This document shows positions 53,627 to 62,655 of a stretch of DNA of 64,000 nucleotides, in pieces. Position 1 is the first letter of the stretch, and every line of letters starts with the position of its first letter. This DNA comes from Mangrovihabitans endophyticus (GTDB taxonomy: Bacteria; Actinomycetota; Actinomycetes; Mycobacteriales; Micromonosporaceae), in contig NZ_BMMX01000007.1 in NCBI RefSeq assembly GCF_014646155.1, positions 62,001-126,000 on the forward strand. The letters run 5' to 3'. A model generated the notes under the pieces. That model was not told the origin of the DNA and did no database searches. It saw only the letters and a list, made by a program, of their open reading frames with translations. Made by a program: the position numbers and the translations under genes.

Positions 53627-55390
53627 CTATGTCCGGCAGACGCTGCGGGGCAGTCCGGAGACGGCGACCGGGGAGCGGCCGGGCGCGTCCGCCCGCCCGG
53701 CGAGAAGGTCGGCCAGCGCCGCCATCGACGCTGGGCTGGACGAGTACGTGGCGATCAGCACCGGGGAACGGGCGGCGCTCAGCAGGTACGGCGTGTCCAT
53801 CATGACCGTGACATCGGCGTCGCTGCGCAGGTCGGTCGTCCGGTCGCCGTACCCGACCAGGTGCACGATCTTCCCGCCGCTGGCGTGCACCTCGACGCCC
53901 GCCGCCTGCAAGGCCTTGACCAGGGCCACCCGCGCGACCTCCCGCCCGCGCGCCGCGGTCACGGTCACCGCCACGCCGCCCAGTTGCGGCCCGGTGCACG
54001 ACCCGCGCAGCACGGTGATCGCCGCCGCGGCGGCGGCCCGCGCCGCCTGCTGGTGCTCGGCGGAGTTGACCGTGGAGAGTTCCGGCTGCTCCGCGCCGGC
54101 ACGCCGGAACTTCAGCGTCAGGATCCGGGTGACTGCCTCCTCCAGGCGGCTGCGGGGAAGGCTCTTGTCGGCCAGCCCGGCCACGATCCCGTCCCGGGCG
54201 GCGATCAGGTCCGGCGGCATCAGCAGCAGATCGTTGCCCGCGTTCAGGGCACGCACCGCGGCCTCCCCCGGTGACCATTTCTTCGCCGGCGCCATGTTCA
54301 TCGCGTCGGTGACCGCGACGCCGGTGAACTTCATCTGGCCGCGCAGCACATCGGTCATGACCTTGTGGCTGAAGGTGGCGGCCACCCCTGGGTCGAGCGC
54401 CTTGACGTCCAGGTGACCGGACATCACCACGTCGGCGCCGGCCGCGATGCCCGCCGTGAACGGCGGCCGGTCCTGGTTCTTCCACGCCTTCATGCTCTGC
54501 TCGACCACGGGCAGTTCGGCGTGGCTGTCCGCGGTGGTGTGCCCGTGGCCGGGAAAGTGCTTCAGCGCCGCCGAGACGCCAGCCGATTGCAGGCCGCGCA
54601 CGGCCGCCGCCACCTGCTCGGCGTTGGCCTTGGCATCCGCGCCGTACGCCCGGGAGCCGAGCACCGCGCTGCCCTGCGCACCGAGGGTGTCCGCGACCGG
54701 GGCGAAGTCCAGGTTGATGCCCATCGCGGCGAGTTCCGCACCGGCGGCGTGCCAGGCGGTCTCGGTGAGGCGGGGCGCGCCTGCGGCGCCGAAACCCATG
54801 GCGGACGGCAGCATGGTGACGCCGTCCGTGACCCGGGTCACCACGCCGTACTCCTGGTCGGTGCCGATGAGCAGGGGCGCGCCGCTGGGCAGCCCGGCCG
54901 CGGCCTGCTGCAGCCCCGCGGTGAGGGTGCGGACCTGTTCCGGGTTTTCCACGTTGGTGGTCGGGTTGGTGCTGCCGGTCGGGTCCTGCGCGCTGAATCC
55001 GACCAGGATGAGGCCACCCAGCCGGAACTTGGTGATCATCTGGGCCGGGGTGTCCACGCCGCCGATCTGCCGGTTGCCCGCGATCGATGCCGCATCCACC
55101 CGGGTCGCGTCGTTGCCGTACGCGTACGGCATCAGCACCTGGCCGGCCAGATCCGCGTCGGTCATCCGGCGGACCGCCGCCGCGGCGCGTTCGGCGGGAT
55201 CACCGGTGGGCGACGGGGAAGGCGACGCCGACCCGGCGGACGGCGCAGGGCCCGACGGGCGGGCGGTGGCGGAAGCGGCGGGAGCCGGCGGCGCATCAGA
55301 ACCGCACCCGGCGGTCAGGGCCAGCGGGGCGACCAGGACGAGCGGGACGGCCAGAGCCACGGGGAAGCGCCGGACGACGCGCGACACCAT
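53627..55390 (-). CDS. GH3 beta-N-acetylhexosaminidase-like lipoprotein
   Basis: 587 residues. Lipoprotein signal: hydrophobic helix (FPVALAVPLVLVAPLALTAGC) with lipobox LTAGC, then a Ser/Pro/Ala linker to about residue 65. The GH3 barrel has LIGTDQEYGVVTRV, GINLDFAPVADT, and the key KHFPGHGHTTADSH with the His/Asp dyad that in NagZ-type enzymes acts as acid/base. A C-terminal alpha/beta domain follows. Probable role: cutting GlcNAc from muropeptides or chitin oligomers outside the cell. Start: ATG 55390 (GTG 55396 is an alternative). Convergent with accD over a shared terminator. Confidence 0.9.
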   Translation of the reverse strand: MVSRVVRRFPVALAVPLVLVAPLALTAGCGSDAPPAPAASATARPSGPAPSAGSASPSPSPTGDPAERAAAAVRRMTDADLAGQVLMPYAYGNDATRVDAASIAGNRQIGGVDTPAQMITKFRLGGLILVGFSAQDPTGSTNPTTNVENPEQVRTLTAGLQQAAAGLPSGAPLLIGTDQEYGVVTRVTDGVTMLPSAMGFGAAGAPRLTETAWHAAGAELAAMGINLDFAPVADTLGAQGSAVLGSRAYGADAKANAEQVAAAVRGLQSAGVSAALKHFPGHGHTTADSHAELPVVEQSMKAWKNQDRPPFTAGIAAGADVVMSGHLDVKALDPGVAATFSHKVMTDVLRGQMKFTGVAVTDAMNMAPAKKWSPGEAAVRALNAGNDLLLMPPDLIAARDGIVAGLADKSLPRSRLEEAVTRILTLKFRRAGAEQPELSTVNSAEHQQAARAAAAAAITVLRGSCTGPQLGGVAVTVTAARGREVARVALVKALQAAGVEVHASGGKIVHLVGYGDRTTDLRSDADVTVMMDTPYLLSAARSPVLIATYSSSPASMAALADLLAGRADAPGRSPVAVSGLPRSVCRT

Positions 55391-55450
55391 CTTCACCGCG
55401 TCATTCGATCAGCCGCAGGCGTGCCGGGAGTGGGCACCCCCGGAAAATCG

Positions 55451-55942
55451 TTATCCGACGCGGGTCAGCAGCGTGAGGGGAGCACCGTCACCGGCGTACC
55501 GGTACGGCTCCAGCTCGGCATCCCATGCGGTGCCCAGCGCCTTGTCCAGGGCGTGTGACAACGCCTCCGGGGCCGGTGCGGAGGCCATGATGCTGCGCAG
55601 GCGGTCCTCGCCGAGCTGAATATCGCCGGCTGCCCCGATGGTGCCGCGGAACAACCCGCGCCCGGGAACGTGCATGAAACGCTCACCGTCGACGCCGGGA
55701 CTCGGATCCTCGGTGACCTCGAAACGGATCATGGGCCACTGCCTCAGGGCAGCAGCCAGCTCGGCGCCGGTTCCCGGCCGACCGGACCAACTGCATTCCG
55801 ACCGGCGCATCCCGGGGTCTACGGGCTGTGCGGTCCAATGCAGATTTGCCGGCGCGGTCAGGACGCGCGCTATCGCCCATTCGACGTGTTGACACACGGC
55901 GAGCGGGGTCGAGTGGACGTATACGACGCCACACGTTGGCAC
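55451..55942 (-). CDS. DUF3145 family protein
   Basis: 163 residues. MPTCGVVYVHSTPLAVCQHVEWA-type start (parts: VVYVHSTPLAVC), WTAQPVDPGMRRSECSW, and the end AWDAELEPYRYAGDGAPLTL are the DUF3145 pattern. In Streptomyces coelicolor the DUF3145 gene (SCO2391) follows fabF, so the family keeps company with fatty-acid synthesis; function unknown. GTG 55942 has GGGAGG 5 nt upstream. The GH3 gene lies downstream on the same strand. The two may be co-transcribed (60-bp gap). Confidence 0.92.
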   Translation of the reverse strand: MPTCGVVYVHSTPLAVCQHVEWAIARVLTAPANLHWTAQPVDPGMRRSECSWSGRPGTGAELAAALRQWPMIRFEVTEDPSPGVDGERFMHVPGRGLFRGTIGAAGDIQLGEDRLRSIMASAPAPEALSHALDKALGTAWDAELEPYRYAGDGAPLTLLTRVG

Positions 55943-56175
55943 GGTGACCTCCCGAAGACCGAGATGCGTCTTCCCCTACGACCTCGACCGCGGTTGATCG
56001 TGTCCCATGATGCCGGGTGGTGCGGATGGTGCGCCAGAGAAACCGCAATATCGACTGGCTGGCGGCCACAATGGCCCACTCGTCCTAACGCCGCAAACCG
56101 CTCGGACGGCACGGCCGGGGGCGCGTCGTGTAAAGTTGTTCCGGCCCTTTTTCTGCTTTCCCTAGGAGTTCTGCC

Positions 56176-56502
56176 GTGGCGAGCAACACCTCGAAGACCG
56201 CCCGCGCATCAGTCCGCGCCGGTCAGGGCGCCGGCGGCGCCCTGAGCGTGCTCGGCGAGTACAAATACCTCATTCCGCTTGCCGACGGCCGTTTCGCTTA
56301 TGTGCGTAACCTGACCAACGGCAAGACCGCGCACCTGAAGACCGACTCCGAGGCCTTCGTCGAGGAGATCCGCACGCTGGCAGCGGCCGGACACGGCACC
56401 AAGATTCGCAACGAGCTCAGCGCCCTCAACGAGTCGTTCCCGGCCCACGGCTGGGACACCACCGAGAAGCGCCTCGTCGACGCGGGCGTCTTCGAGGGCT
56501 GA
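56176..56502 (+). CDS. Small conserved-looking protein, unknown function
   Basis: 108 residues. A basic, Ser/Ala/Gly-rich N-terminus (SKTARASVRAGQG) precedes a compact domain: YKYLIPLADGRFAYVRNLTNGKTAHLKTDSEAFVEEIR-type text (parts: YLIPLADGRFAYVRNL and LKTDSEAFVEEI), then HGWDTTEKRLVDAG. Even codon use, an excellent TAGGAG site before GTG 56176 and a strong terminator behind it show that it is a real gene. Not recognised as any family. A TAAAGT element lies about 45 bp upstream. No partner gene is adjacent. Confidence 0.8.
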   Translation: MASNTSKTARASVRAGQGAGGALSVLGEYKYLIPLADGRFAYVRNLTNGKTAHLKTDSEAFVEEIRTLAAAGHGTKIRNELSALNESFPAHGWDTTEKRLVDAGVFEG

Positions 56503-56512
56503 CCGGCCACAC

Positions 56513-56551
56513 AAAAGGCACTCTCCGGGCCGCGCCCGGAGAGTGCCTTTT
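56513..56551 (+). terminator. Strong terminator after the small unknown gene
   Basis: AAAAGGCACTCTCCGGG pairs over 17 bp with CCCGGAGAGTGCCTTTT around a 5-nt loop, 11 bp past the stop codon, with a T-run: the best intrinsic terminator in the window. It works both ways and also faces the carbonic anhydrase gene. Confidence 0.92.
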
Positions 56552-56617
56552 CACCTTTGGTGAAGATCACGACAAGTTGATCACCGGGGCGCGGGTCTCA
56601 GCCCCCATCGCGCCCCT

Positions 56618-57244
56618 TCATCGCGCAACGGCCGGCACGTCCAACAGATCGACACGTCCCGTGTCCAGGTCGTAGACGGCACCCACCACGTCCACCGCAC
56701 CGGACGCCACCGCCTCCGCCATCTCCGCCATCTCTCGCATCCGGCGCACGGTGCGGGCGACGTGTGCGCGCATCGCCCGGTCCGCCGCGTCCGGATGGTC
56801 GAGGCCCGCCTCGCGGACCGCCGGCTCGATCTCCGCGACCAGGAAGCCGACGTCTCCGCCGGGACGCTGCTGCGCGCGGCACGCGTCCACGGCCGCGCCC
56901 ACCGCGCCGCACCGCACGTGCCCCAGCACCATCACCAAGGCGGCACCCAGCGCGTTCACCGCGAAGGCCACCGAGCCCAGCACGGCCCGGTCGACCACCT
57001 GCCCGCCGGAGCGCACGACACAGATCGATCCGAAGGTCTGGTCGAAGATCGCCTCCAGCGGAACCCGCGAGTCGATGCAACCGAGGACAACCGCGTGCGG
57101 CTCCTGGCCGCTGGAGGCGGCAGCGGCGGCGGCCACGTCGTGCCCGTGCACCGGCCGCCCTCCGACGAAGCGCCGGTTGCCGTCGATCAGCTCGGCCAGC
57201 GCGGTGGTGGGAGTGTGCCGGGGCGAGGGGTGCGTCATGGTCAT
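56618..57244 (-). CDS. Beta-class carbonic anhydrase
   Basis: 208 residues. Interconverts CO2 and bicarbonate. The zinc ligands are C56 (VLGCIDSRVP, with D58 of the Asp-Arg dyad), H109 and C112 (LGHVRCGAV). Cytoplasmic, no signal peptide. It can supply bicarbonate for acetyl-CoA carboxylase, although the genes are not in one operon. ATG 57244 or ATG 57238; the latter would shorten the N-terminus by two residues. Confidence 0.93.
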   Translation of the reverse strand: MTMTHPSPRHTPTTALAELIDGNRRFVGGRPVHGHDVAAAAAASSGQEPHAVVLGCIDSRVPLEAIFDQTFGSICVVRSGGQVVDRAVLGSVAFAVNALGAALVMVLGHVRCGAVGAAVDACRAQQRPGGDVGFLVAEIEPAVREAGLDHPDAADRAMRAHVARTVRRMREMAEMAEAVASGAVDVVGAVYDLDTGRVDLLDVPAVAR

Positions 57245-57420
57245 GATTCTCGCGCATCGGCGTCGTACTCTTCAGCTCATGCCCGCGATCTCACGTTTCT
57301 CCTCGTGGCGGGCCGGCCGGGGCTGGCGAAACGCGGCCTAAGGTCTGGCTTTTCCGCCGATCACGCGTGATGCTTATTACCCGTGGGTACAGCGGGGCCG
57401 TGCGACACACGGAGGTGCCC

Positions 57421-58365
57421 ATGCCCGAGCGCGCGTCACTGACCGTCTCCGACGGCGTGCGCCTGCGCGTCGAGACGTCCGGCCCCTCGGACGCACCGAT
57501 CACCGTCGTGCTGCTGCACGGCTGGTGTCTGGACCGGCACATCTGGCGGCATCAGATCGCGGCGCTGCGCGATTCCGGCACCGTACGGATCGTCGCATAC
57601 GACGCCCGCGGACACGGCGGCTCCGGCGCGACCCGGCTCAGCGCGGCCACGCTGAGCCGTCTGGGCGAGGACCTGGCCGCCGTGCTGCGGCGGCACGCTC
57701 CCCGCGGCCCGGTGGTGCTGGTCGGCCATTCGATGGGCGGCATGACGATCATGGAGTACGCGGCGGCACACCCGGACGAGTTCGCCGACCGGGTGCGCGG
57801 GCTGCTGTTCGTCTCCACCACCGCGGAGGGCGTCACCCATACGCGTTACGGATTGCCCGACCCGCTGGCCATGCTGATGCGGATCGGGGAGACCGTGGGC
57901 GCGGGCGTGCTCGCTCGCTGCGGTGCCTGGCGTCCGCACCGGGCCGCGCTGCCGGTGCTGCGACCGGCGGTGCGCTGGCTGCTGTTTGGCGACGACTGTG
58001 ACGGCCCGTCCCTCGACGCCACGATGCGGGCCGTGGGCCGGGCCACGCTGCGCTCGATCGGTGGCTTCCGCCCCTCCATCGGGGCCCAGCACCGGCTCGC
58101 GACGCTGACGTCGCTGCCCCCGGTCCCGGCCGCCGCGCTGGTCGGCGACCGGGACCGGCTGACCCCGCCGCCGTGCGCGGAGTCCATCGCCGAGGCGCTC
58201 GCCGGAGCCGAGTTGACCGTCTGCCCCGGCGCCGGTCACATGCTGATGCTGGAACGCGGCGACGAGGTCACCGCCACGCTGAGCGCGATCGTGGCACGCG
58301 CCGCGGCGGCGCACCGGCGCGACCGCCGGACACCGCCACCCACCGGCCTGGAACGCGCCGCCTGA
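57421..58365 (+). CDS. Alpha/beta hydrolase
   Basis: 314 residues. VVLLHGWCLDRHIWRHQI (oxyanion loop with HG), YDARGHGGSG, and the nucleophile elbow VGHSMGGMTIM; the Asp is likely in ALVGDRDRLTPP and the His in CPGAGHMLMLE. Substrate unknown. GGAGG lies 5 nt before ATG 57421. The gene is followed by the HelD-like gene on the same strand with a 196-bp gap. Confidence 0.87.
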   Translation: MPERASLTVSDGVRLRVETSGPSDAPITVVLLHGWCLDRHIWRHQIAALRDSGTVRIVAYDARGHGGSGATRLSAATLSRLGEDLAAVLRRHAPRGPVVLVGHSMGGMTIMEYAAAHPDEFADRVRGLLFVSTTAEGVTHTRYGLPDPLAMLMRIGETVGAGVLARCGAWRPHRAALPVLRPAVRWLLFGDDCDGPSLDATMRAVGRATLRSIGGFRPSIGAQHRLATLTSLPPVPAAALVGDRDRLTPPPCAESIAEALAGAELTVCPGAGHMLMLERGDEVTATLSAIVARAAAAHRRDRRTPPPTGLERAA

Positions 58366-58561
58366 GCCGCAACGACGGCGGCACGTGATTCGGGTGCTCA
58401 CCGCCCGCGCCGAGGGGGTAAGTTCGATTGCTCGCTCGCGACAGGTCGGGCGGCGTCGACGAACACGAGAACGGGGACCCGGTGAGCAGCGCGAGGTGCG
58501 GCTGGCGGCGAAACGCCGCGGGCGAGGTCCGAGTGAGCGAGGCCAGGTGAACGAGGCCGGG

Positions 58562-60700
58562 GTGAGTGAGACCACGGTCCTGCAACAGGAGATCGCGCTT
58601 GAGCAGGAACACGTCGACCGGGTCTACACCCGGCTGGCCGAGCTGCGCCGGGACGCCTCGCGGGCCGAGAGGGAGGGCTACCGGATGTCCGGCGTGGGCA
58701 CCTTCGGTTCCCTGGTGGAACGGGACGCGATGGTCTTCCACGCGGCCCGCCGCCGGCATGCGCTGGACGCCGAACACGAGGGCCTGGTCTTCGGCCGGCT
58801 CGACCGGGACACCGGCGCCACCCACTACGTGGGCCGGATGGGCATCCGCGACGAGTCGGCGCAGCCGCTGGTGGTCGACTGGCGAGCGCCCGCCGCGGCG
58901 GCGTTCTATCGGGCGACGCCCGCCGAGCCGCTGGGCGTGGTGCGCCGCCGCATGATCCAGTCCCGGCGGGAGCGTGTCACCGGCATCTCCGACGACCTGC
59001 TCGACCCCGAGGCGGCACCGCCGGGCATGCGCGTGGTCGGCGACGGCGCGCTGCTGGCCGGGCTCTCCCGTGCCACCGGGCCGGGGATGCGCGACATCGT
59101 GGCCACCATCCAGCGCGAACAGGACGAGGCCATCCGCTCCCCCGCCGCCGGCGTGACAATCGTGACCGGCGGCCCCGGCACCGGGAAGACCGCGGTGGCG
59201 CTGCACCGCGCGGCGTACCTGCTGTACTCCGACCGCAACCGCTTCGCCGGCGGCGGGGTGCTGGTGGTGGGCCCGTCGGGTGTGTTCGTGGACTACATCA
59301 GCACCGTGTTGCCGTCGCTCGGCGAGGACACCGCGACGCTGCGTTCGCTCGGCACCCTGGTCGCCGGCTACCGGGCCGAGCGGGTCGACAGCGGGCCGGT
59401 CGCGGCAGTGAAGGGGTCGCTGCGCATGCGCCGGGTGCTGGAGCGGGCCTCGCACGACGCGCCGCCGGACGGACCCACCGAGTTGCGCTTGCTCTATCAG
59501 GGCTCGCTGTTGCGGCTGGAAGCGGCGGAGCTGGACCGCATCCGGCACCGGGCGCTGCCGCGCGGCGCACGGCGCAACGAGGTGCGCGGCAACGGCTTCG
59601 ACGCGGTGTTCGACGCGCTGTGGGCGCAGGCCCAGCGCCTGAAGGTCCGCAACCTGCCGGAGAAGCCGGAGTTCGAGTCGGAGCTGGCCGACCGCGGCGA
59701 CTTCCGCGCCTTCCTCAAAGCGTGGTGGCCGCGCCTCACCCCGATGCGGGTGCTGCGTTGGCTGGCCACGCCGGAACGGCTTCGCGCGTACGCGAACGGG
59801 ATCCTGTCCCGCGACGAGATCGCCACCCTGCAGGGGTCCTTCGACGCGCTGGCCGACTCCGGCCCGACGATCGCGGACGTGGCGTTGCTGGACGAGCTGG
59901 ACGAGCTGATGGGCCGGCCTCGGCAACCCGCCAAGCGCAACCGGAGTCCGTTCCACGTGCGCGACGGGGTGCATGAGGTGAGCACCTACGCCGACCGGCA
60001 GGCGGCGGCGCGGGCGCAGCAGGTGCAGCGCGACGACGATTACCGGGAGTACGCGCACGTGGTGGTCGACGAGGCGCAGGACGTCTCGCCGCTGCAATGG
60101 CGGATGATCGGCCGCCGCGGCCAGTACGCGTCCTGGACCATCGTCGGCGACCCGGCGCAGACCGCGTGGCCCGGTGACCAGGCCGAACTGGACCGGGCGC
60201 GTGACCGGGCGCTGGGGTCACGACGTCGGCACACGTTCGCGCTGACCACGAACTATCGCAACTCGGCGGAGATCTTCGCGGTGGCCGCGTCGGTGATCCG
60301 TTCGGTGATGCCGGACCTGCCGCTGCCCGCCGCGGTTCGCAGCACCGGGGTGGACCCCTTGGACGTGGTGACCGATGCCGCGTCGCTGCCCGACGCCATC
60401 CGCGAGGCGGCGCAGAAGCAGCTCGCCGAGGTCGCGGGCACGGTCGGAGTGATCACCCCGGCGGAGCGCCGCGCCGAGGTGGCCGGTTGGCTGGCCGAGC
60501 TGCCGGGCCGCCTTCAAGTGGTGAGTGCCCTGCAAGCCAAGGGCATGGAGTACGACGCGGTGGTGCTGGTGGAGCCGGCCGAGATCGCGGTGGACCGGGC
60601 TGGTGTGCGGACGCTGTACGTCGCGCTGTCCCGGGCCACCCAGCGGCTGACATGCGTCGGCACGCATGACTGGCGTCCGGGCGGCGCATCGGCGGGCTGA
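58562..60700 (+). CDS. HelD-like RNA polymerase-recycling ATPase (UvrD-like)
   Basis: About 712 residues. A SF1 helicase core with Walker A IVTGGPGTGKTAVALH (around residue 200), DEXQ motif VVVDEAQDVSPLQW, GDPAQTAWPG, and the C-terminal QAKGMEYDAVVLVEP and YVALSRATQRLT. The N-terminal coiled coil (QQEIALEQEHVDRVYTRLAELRRD) is the arm by which HelD enters RNA polymerase channels. HelD/HelR proteins release RNA polymerase from nucleic acid and, in some actinobacteria, protect it from rifamycins. No RAE inverted repeat is seen upstream. GTG 58562 with GAGGCC before it; GTG 58547 is an alternative. Confidence 0.9.
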   Translation: MSETTVLQQEIALEQEHVDRVYTRLAELRRDASRAEREGYRMSGVGTFGSLVERDAMVFHAARRRHALDAEHEGLVFGRLDRDTGATHYVGRMGIRDESAQPLVVDWRAPAAAAFYRATPAEPLGVVRRRMIQSRRERVTGISDDLLDPEAAPPGMRVVGDGALLAGLSRATGPGMRDIVATIQREQDEAIRSPAAGVTIVTGGPGTGKTAVALHRAAYLLYSDRNRFAGGGVLVVGPSGVFVDYISTVLPSLGEDTATLRSLGTLVAGYRAERVDSGPVAAVKGSLRMRRVLERASHDAPPDGPTELRLLYQGSLLRLEAAELDRIRHRALPRGARRNEVRGNGFDAVFDALWAQAQRLKVRNLPEKPEFESELADRGDFRAFLKAWWPRLTPMRVLRWLATPERLRAYANGILSRDEIATLQGSFDALADSGPTIADVALLDELDELMGRPRQPAKRNRSPFHVRDGVHEVSTYADRQAAARAQQVQRDDDYREYAHVVVDEAQDVSPLQWRMIGRRGQYASWTIVGDPAQTAWPGDQAELDRARDRALGSRRRHTFALTTNYRNSAEIFAVAASVIRSVMPDLPLPAAVRSTGVDPLDVVTDAASLPDAIREAAQKQLAEVAGTVGVITPAERRAEVAGWLAELPGRLQVVSALQAKGMEYDAVVLVEPAEIAVDRAGVRTLYVALSRATQRLTCVGTHDWRPGGASAG

Positions 60701-60754
60701 GGGCACCACGCACCTGGAGAGTGAATACCACCGACTCGGCCGTCGATTCGGTTG

Positions 60755-60770
60755 CACATATAGCGATGTG
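60755..60770. promoter_or_regulatory. Candidate metal-sensor operator before the CDF gene
   Basis: CACAT-ATAGCG-ATGTG within an AT-rich run (GTTGCACATATAG and GTGAACATAAATT). Inverted ACATAT/ATGTG-type sites are typical of SmtB/ArsR metal repressors; the site lies 45 bp before the CDF start. No such regulator gene is adjacent. Confidence 0.45.
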
Positions 60771-60814
60771 AACATAAATTGGCAGGGTCGGCGTCCGCGA
60801 CGGAAGGTTGTCTC

Positions 60815-61729
60815 ATGGGAGCCGGGCACGACCACGGCGCACAGGTGGCGAACGCGGGTGCCAAGCACCGTTCGCGGCTCTGGTGGGCGGCCGGCCTGCT
60901 GGCCGGCTTCATGGTCGCCGAGGCCGCGGCGGCGCTGCTCACCGGGTCACTCGCGCTGCTCTCCGACGCCGGACACATGTTCACCGACGTGCTGGGCATC
61001 GCGATGGCGCTGGCCGCGATCCACGCGGCCGGTCGGGCCGCCACCGACTCGCACCGCACGTACGGGCTCTATCGCCTGGAGGTGCTCGCCGCGCTGGCCA
61101 ACGCGGTGCTGCTGTTCGGCGTCGCGGTCTACGTCCTGATCGAGGCGGTGGGCCGCTTCACCGACCCACACGAGGTGCCGGCCGGTTCCATGCTGGTGGT
61201 CGCGGCCGGTGGTCTTCTGGTCAACATCGTGGCGTTCGCGCTGTTGCGATCGGGTGCGCAGGAGAGCATCAACGTCCGGGGGGCCTACCTGGAGGTCATC
61301 GGCGACCTGCTCGGCTCGGTGGGCGTCATCATCGCCGCCGTCGTCATCGCGACCACCGGCTGGTCGTACGCGGACCCGGTGGCCGCCGTGGCGGTCGCGC
61401 TGATGATCCTTCCGCGGACCTTCTCGCTGGCCCGCCAGGCCGTCCGGATTCTGGTGCAGGCCGCCCCGGCCCACCTCGATGTGGCCGCGGTGCGCACCCG
61501 GCTGGCCGCCGTGCCGGGCGTGGCCGACGTGCACGACCTGCACGTCTGGACGCTCACCTCGGGCATGGAGGTGGCGTCGGCGCACCTGTCCCTGAGCCCC
61601 GCCGCCGAGTTGGGCACCGTGCTCGCCGACGCCCGCGAGGCGCTGCACCGGGACTTCGCCATCGACCACGCGACGCTGCAGGTGGAGCCGGTCGGAGCGG
61701 GTGAACCGTGCGCTCCCGCGCAGTGGTGA
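60815..61729 (+). CDS. Cation diffusion facilitator (CzcD-like metal exporter)
   Basis: 304 residues with six membrane helices. N-terminal GAGHDHG is a His/Asp metal-binding segment. Helix 2 holds LLSDAGHMFTDVLG (the HD metal site), and helix 5 VIGDLLGSVGVI; the C-terminal cytoplasmic domain has DVHDLHVWTLTSGM, the ferredoxin-like metal-sensing part. It should move Zn2+ (or Co2+/Cd2+) out by proton exchange. ATG 60815 is used; an upstream ATG at 60779 would add 12 residues but without a ribosome site. Confidence 0.92.
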   Translation: MGAGHDHGAQVANAGAKHRSRLWWAAGLLAGFMVAEAAAALLTGSLALLSDAGHMFTDVLGIAMALAAIHAAGRAATDSHRTYGLYRLEVLAALANAVLLFGVAVYVLIEAVGRFTDPHEVPAGSMLVVAAGGLLVNIVAFALLRSGAQESINVRGAYLEVIGDLLGSVGVIIAAVVIATTGWSYADPVAAVAVALMILPRTFSLARQAVRILVQAAPAHLDVAAVRTRLAAVPGVADVHDLHVWTLTSGMEVASAHLSLSPAAELGTVLADAREALHRDFAIDHATLQVEPVGAGEPCAPAQW

Positions 61730-61748
61730 GCGCCCGAGCACGCACCGA

Positions 61749-62636
61749 TCAGGCCGGCCGCGGCGAGGCCGGAGCCAGTCGCCGCAGTCCCGCCGCGAGC
61801 TGCGCCACGGCCACCGCGGCCGCATCGAACACCGCCAGCTTGCGCACGAAGTTGTGGTTCACACCCTGGTAGCGGGTGCAGATCACCGGCACGTCCGCGG
61901 CCTGCAGCCGGGCCGCATAGCGCTCCCCCTCGTCGCGGAGGATGTCGAACTCCGCGGTGATCACGACGGTCGGCGGGGTGCCGGCCGGGTCCGCCCGCAT
62001 CGGGTTGACGCCCGGATCGTCGCGATCGATCCCCGGCGGCAGATAGGCGTCCCAGAAGAACCGCATCTCGTCCCGGTGCAAGCCGAAGTCGTCGAGATCG
62101 GGATAGTTCATCGCCGGATCCAGCGCGGGGCAGAGGAGCGCTTGAACGGCGATCGGACGGTCGGCGCGCCGGGCGGCCAGCACCGCCAGATGCGCCCCCG
62201 CGGAATCCCCGCCGACCGCGACGGTGTCCCGCTCCCCCGCCAGGTCGAGCGCGCCGAGCAGATCGTCGACGGCGGCCGGATGCGGATGCTCGGGCGCACG
62301 CCGGTATGCCACGGACAGCACCGCCCAACCGCTGCGGGCTGCGATCTCCCGGCACAAACCGTCGTGGGTCGTCAAGTCGCCCATCACCCATCCACCGCCG
62401 TGGGCGTAGAGCAGCAGCGGCGCATCGGGCGGGCCGTCCGCGTAGAGCCGGGTGGGCACGCCCGAAGCGGTCTCCCCGTCGGTGACCCGTCGCACGGCTG
62501 GTCCCGGGCCCACCTCGTCCGGTGTCGCCGCGGCCATACTCTGCCGGACCGCGTCCAGGCCGGGCCGGGTCAGCGGGGCGCGCTGCTGCGCCGCCAGCGC
62601 AAGACGAGCCTGAGGGTGGAGGCGGCCGAGGTCCAC
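61749..62636 (-). CDS. Alpha/beta hydrolase of the HSL (GDXG lipase/esterase) family
   Basis: 295 residues. The oxyanion motif is LYAHGGGWVMGD, the nucleophile elbow VGGDSAGAHL, Asp in TAEFDILRDEG, and His in QGVNHNFVR. Cytoplasmic esterase of short acyl chains, substrate unknown. GTG 62636 (VDLGRLHPQARLAL) gives the usual start. Divergent from the PIG-L gene with 19 bp between the starts, so their promoters overlap. Confidence 0.9.
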   Translation of the reverse strand: MDLGRLHPQARLALAAQQRAPLTRPGLDAVRQSMAAATPDEVGPGPAVRRVTDGETASGVPTRLYADGPPDAPLLLYAHGGGWVMGDLTTHDGLCREIAARSGWAVLSVAYRRAPEHPHPAAVDDLLGALDLAGERDTVAVGGDSAGAHLAVLAARRADRPIAVQALLCPALDPAMNYPDLDDFGLHRDEMRFFWDAYLPPGIDRDDPGVNPMRADPAGTPPTVVITAEFDILRDEGERYAARLQAADVPVICTRYQGVNHNFVRKLAVFDAAAVAVAQLAAGLRRLAPASPRPA

Positions 62637-62655
62637 GGGAGAGCAGACTAGCCGG

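Noticed and set aside
58366-58561. Rifamycin-associated element upstream of the HelD-like gene
   Set aside because: No GGGGCTTGC/GCAAGCCCC-type inverted repeat is present.
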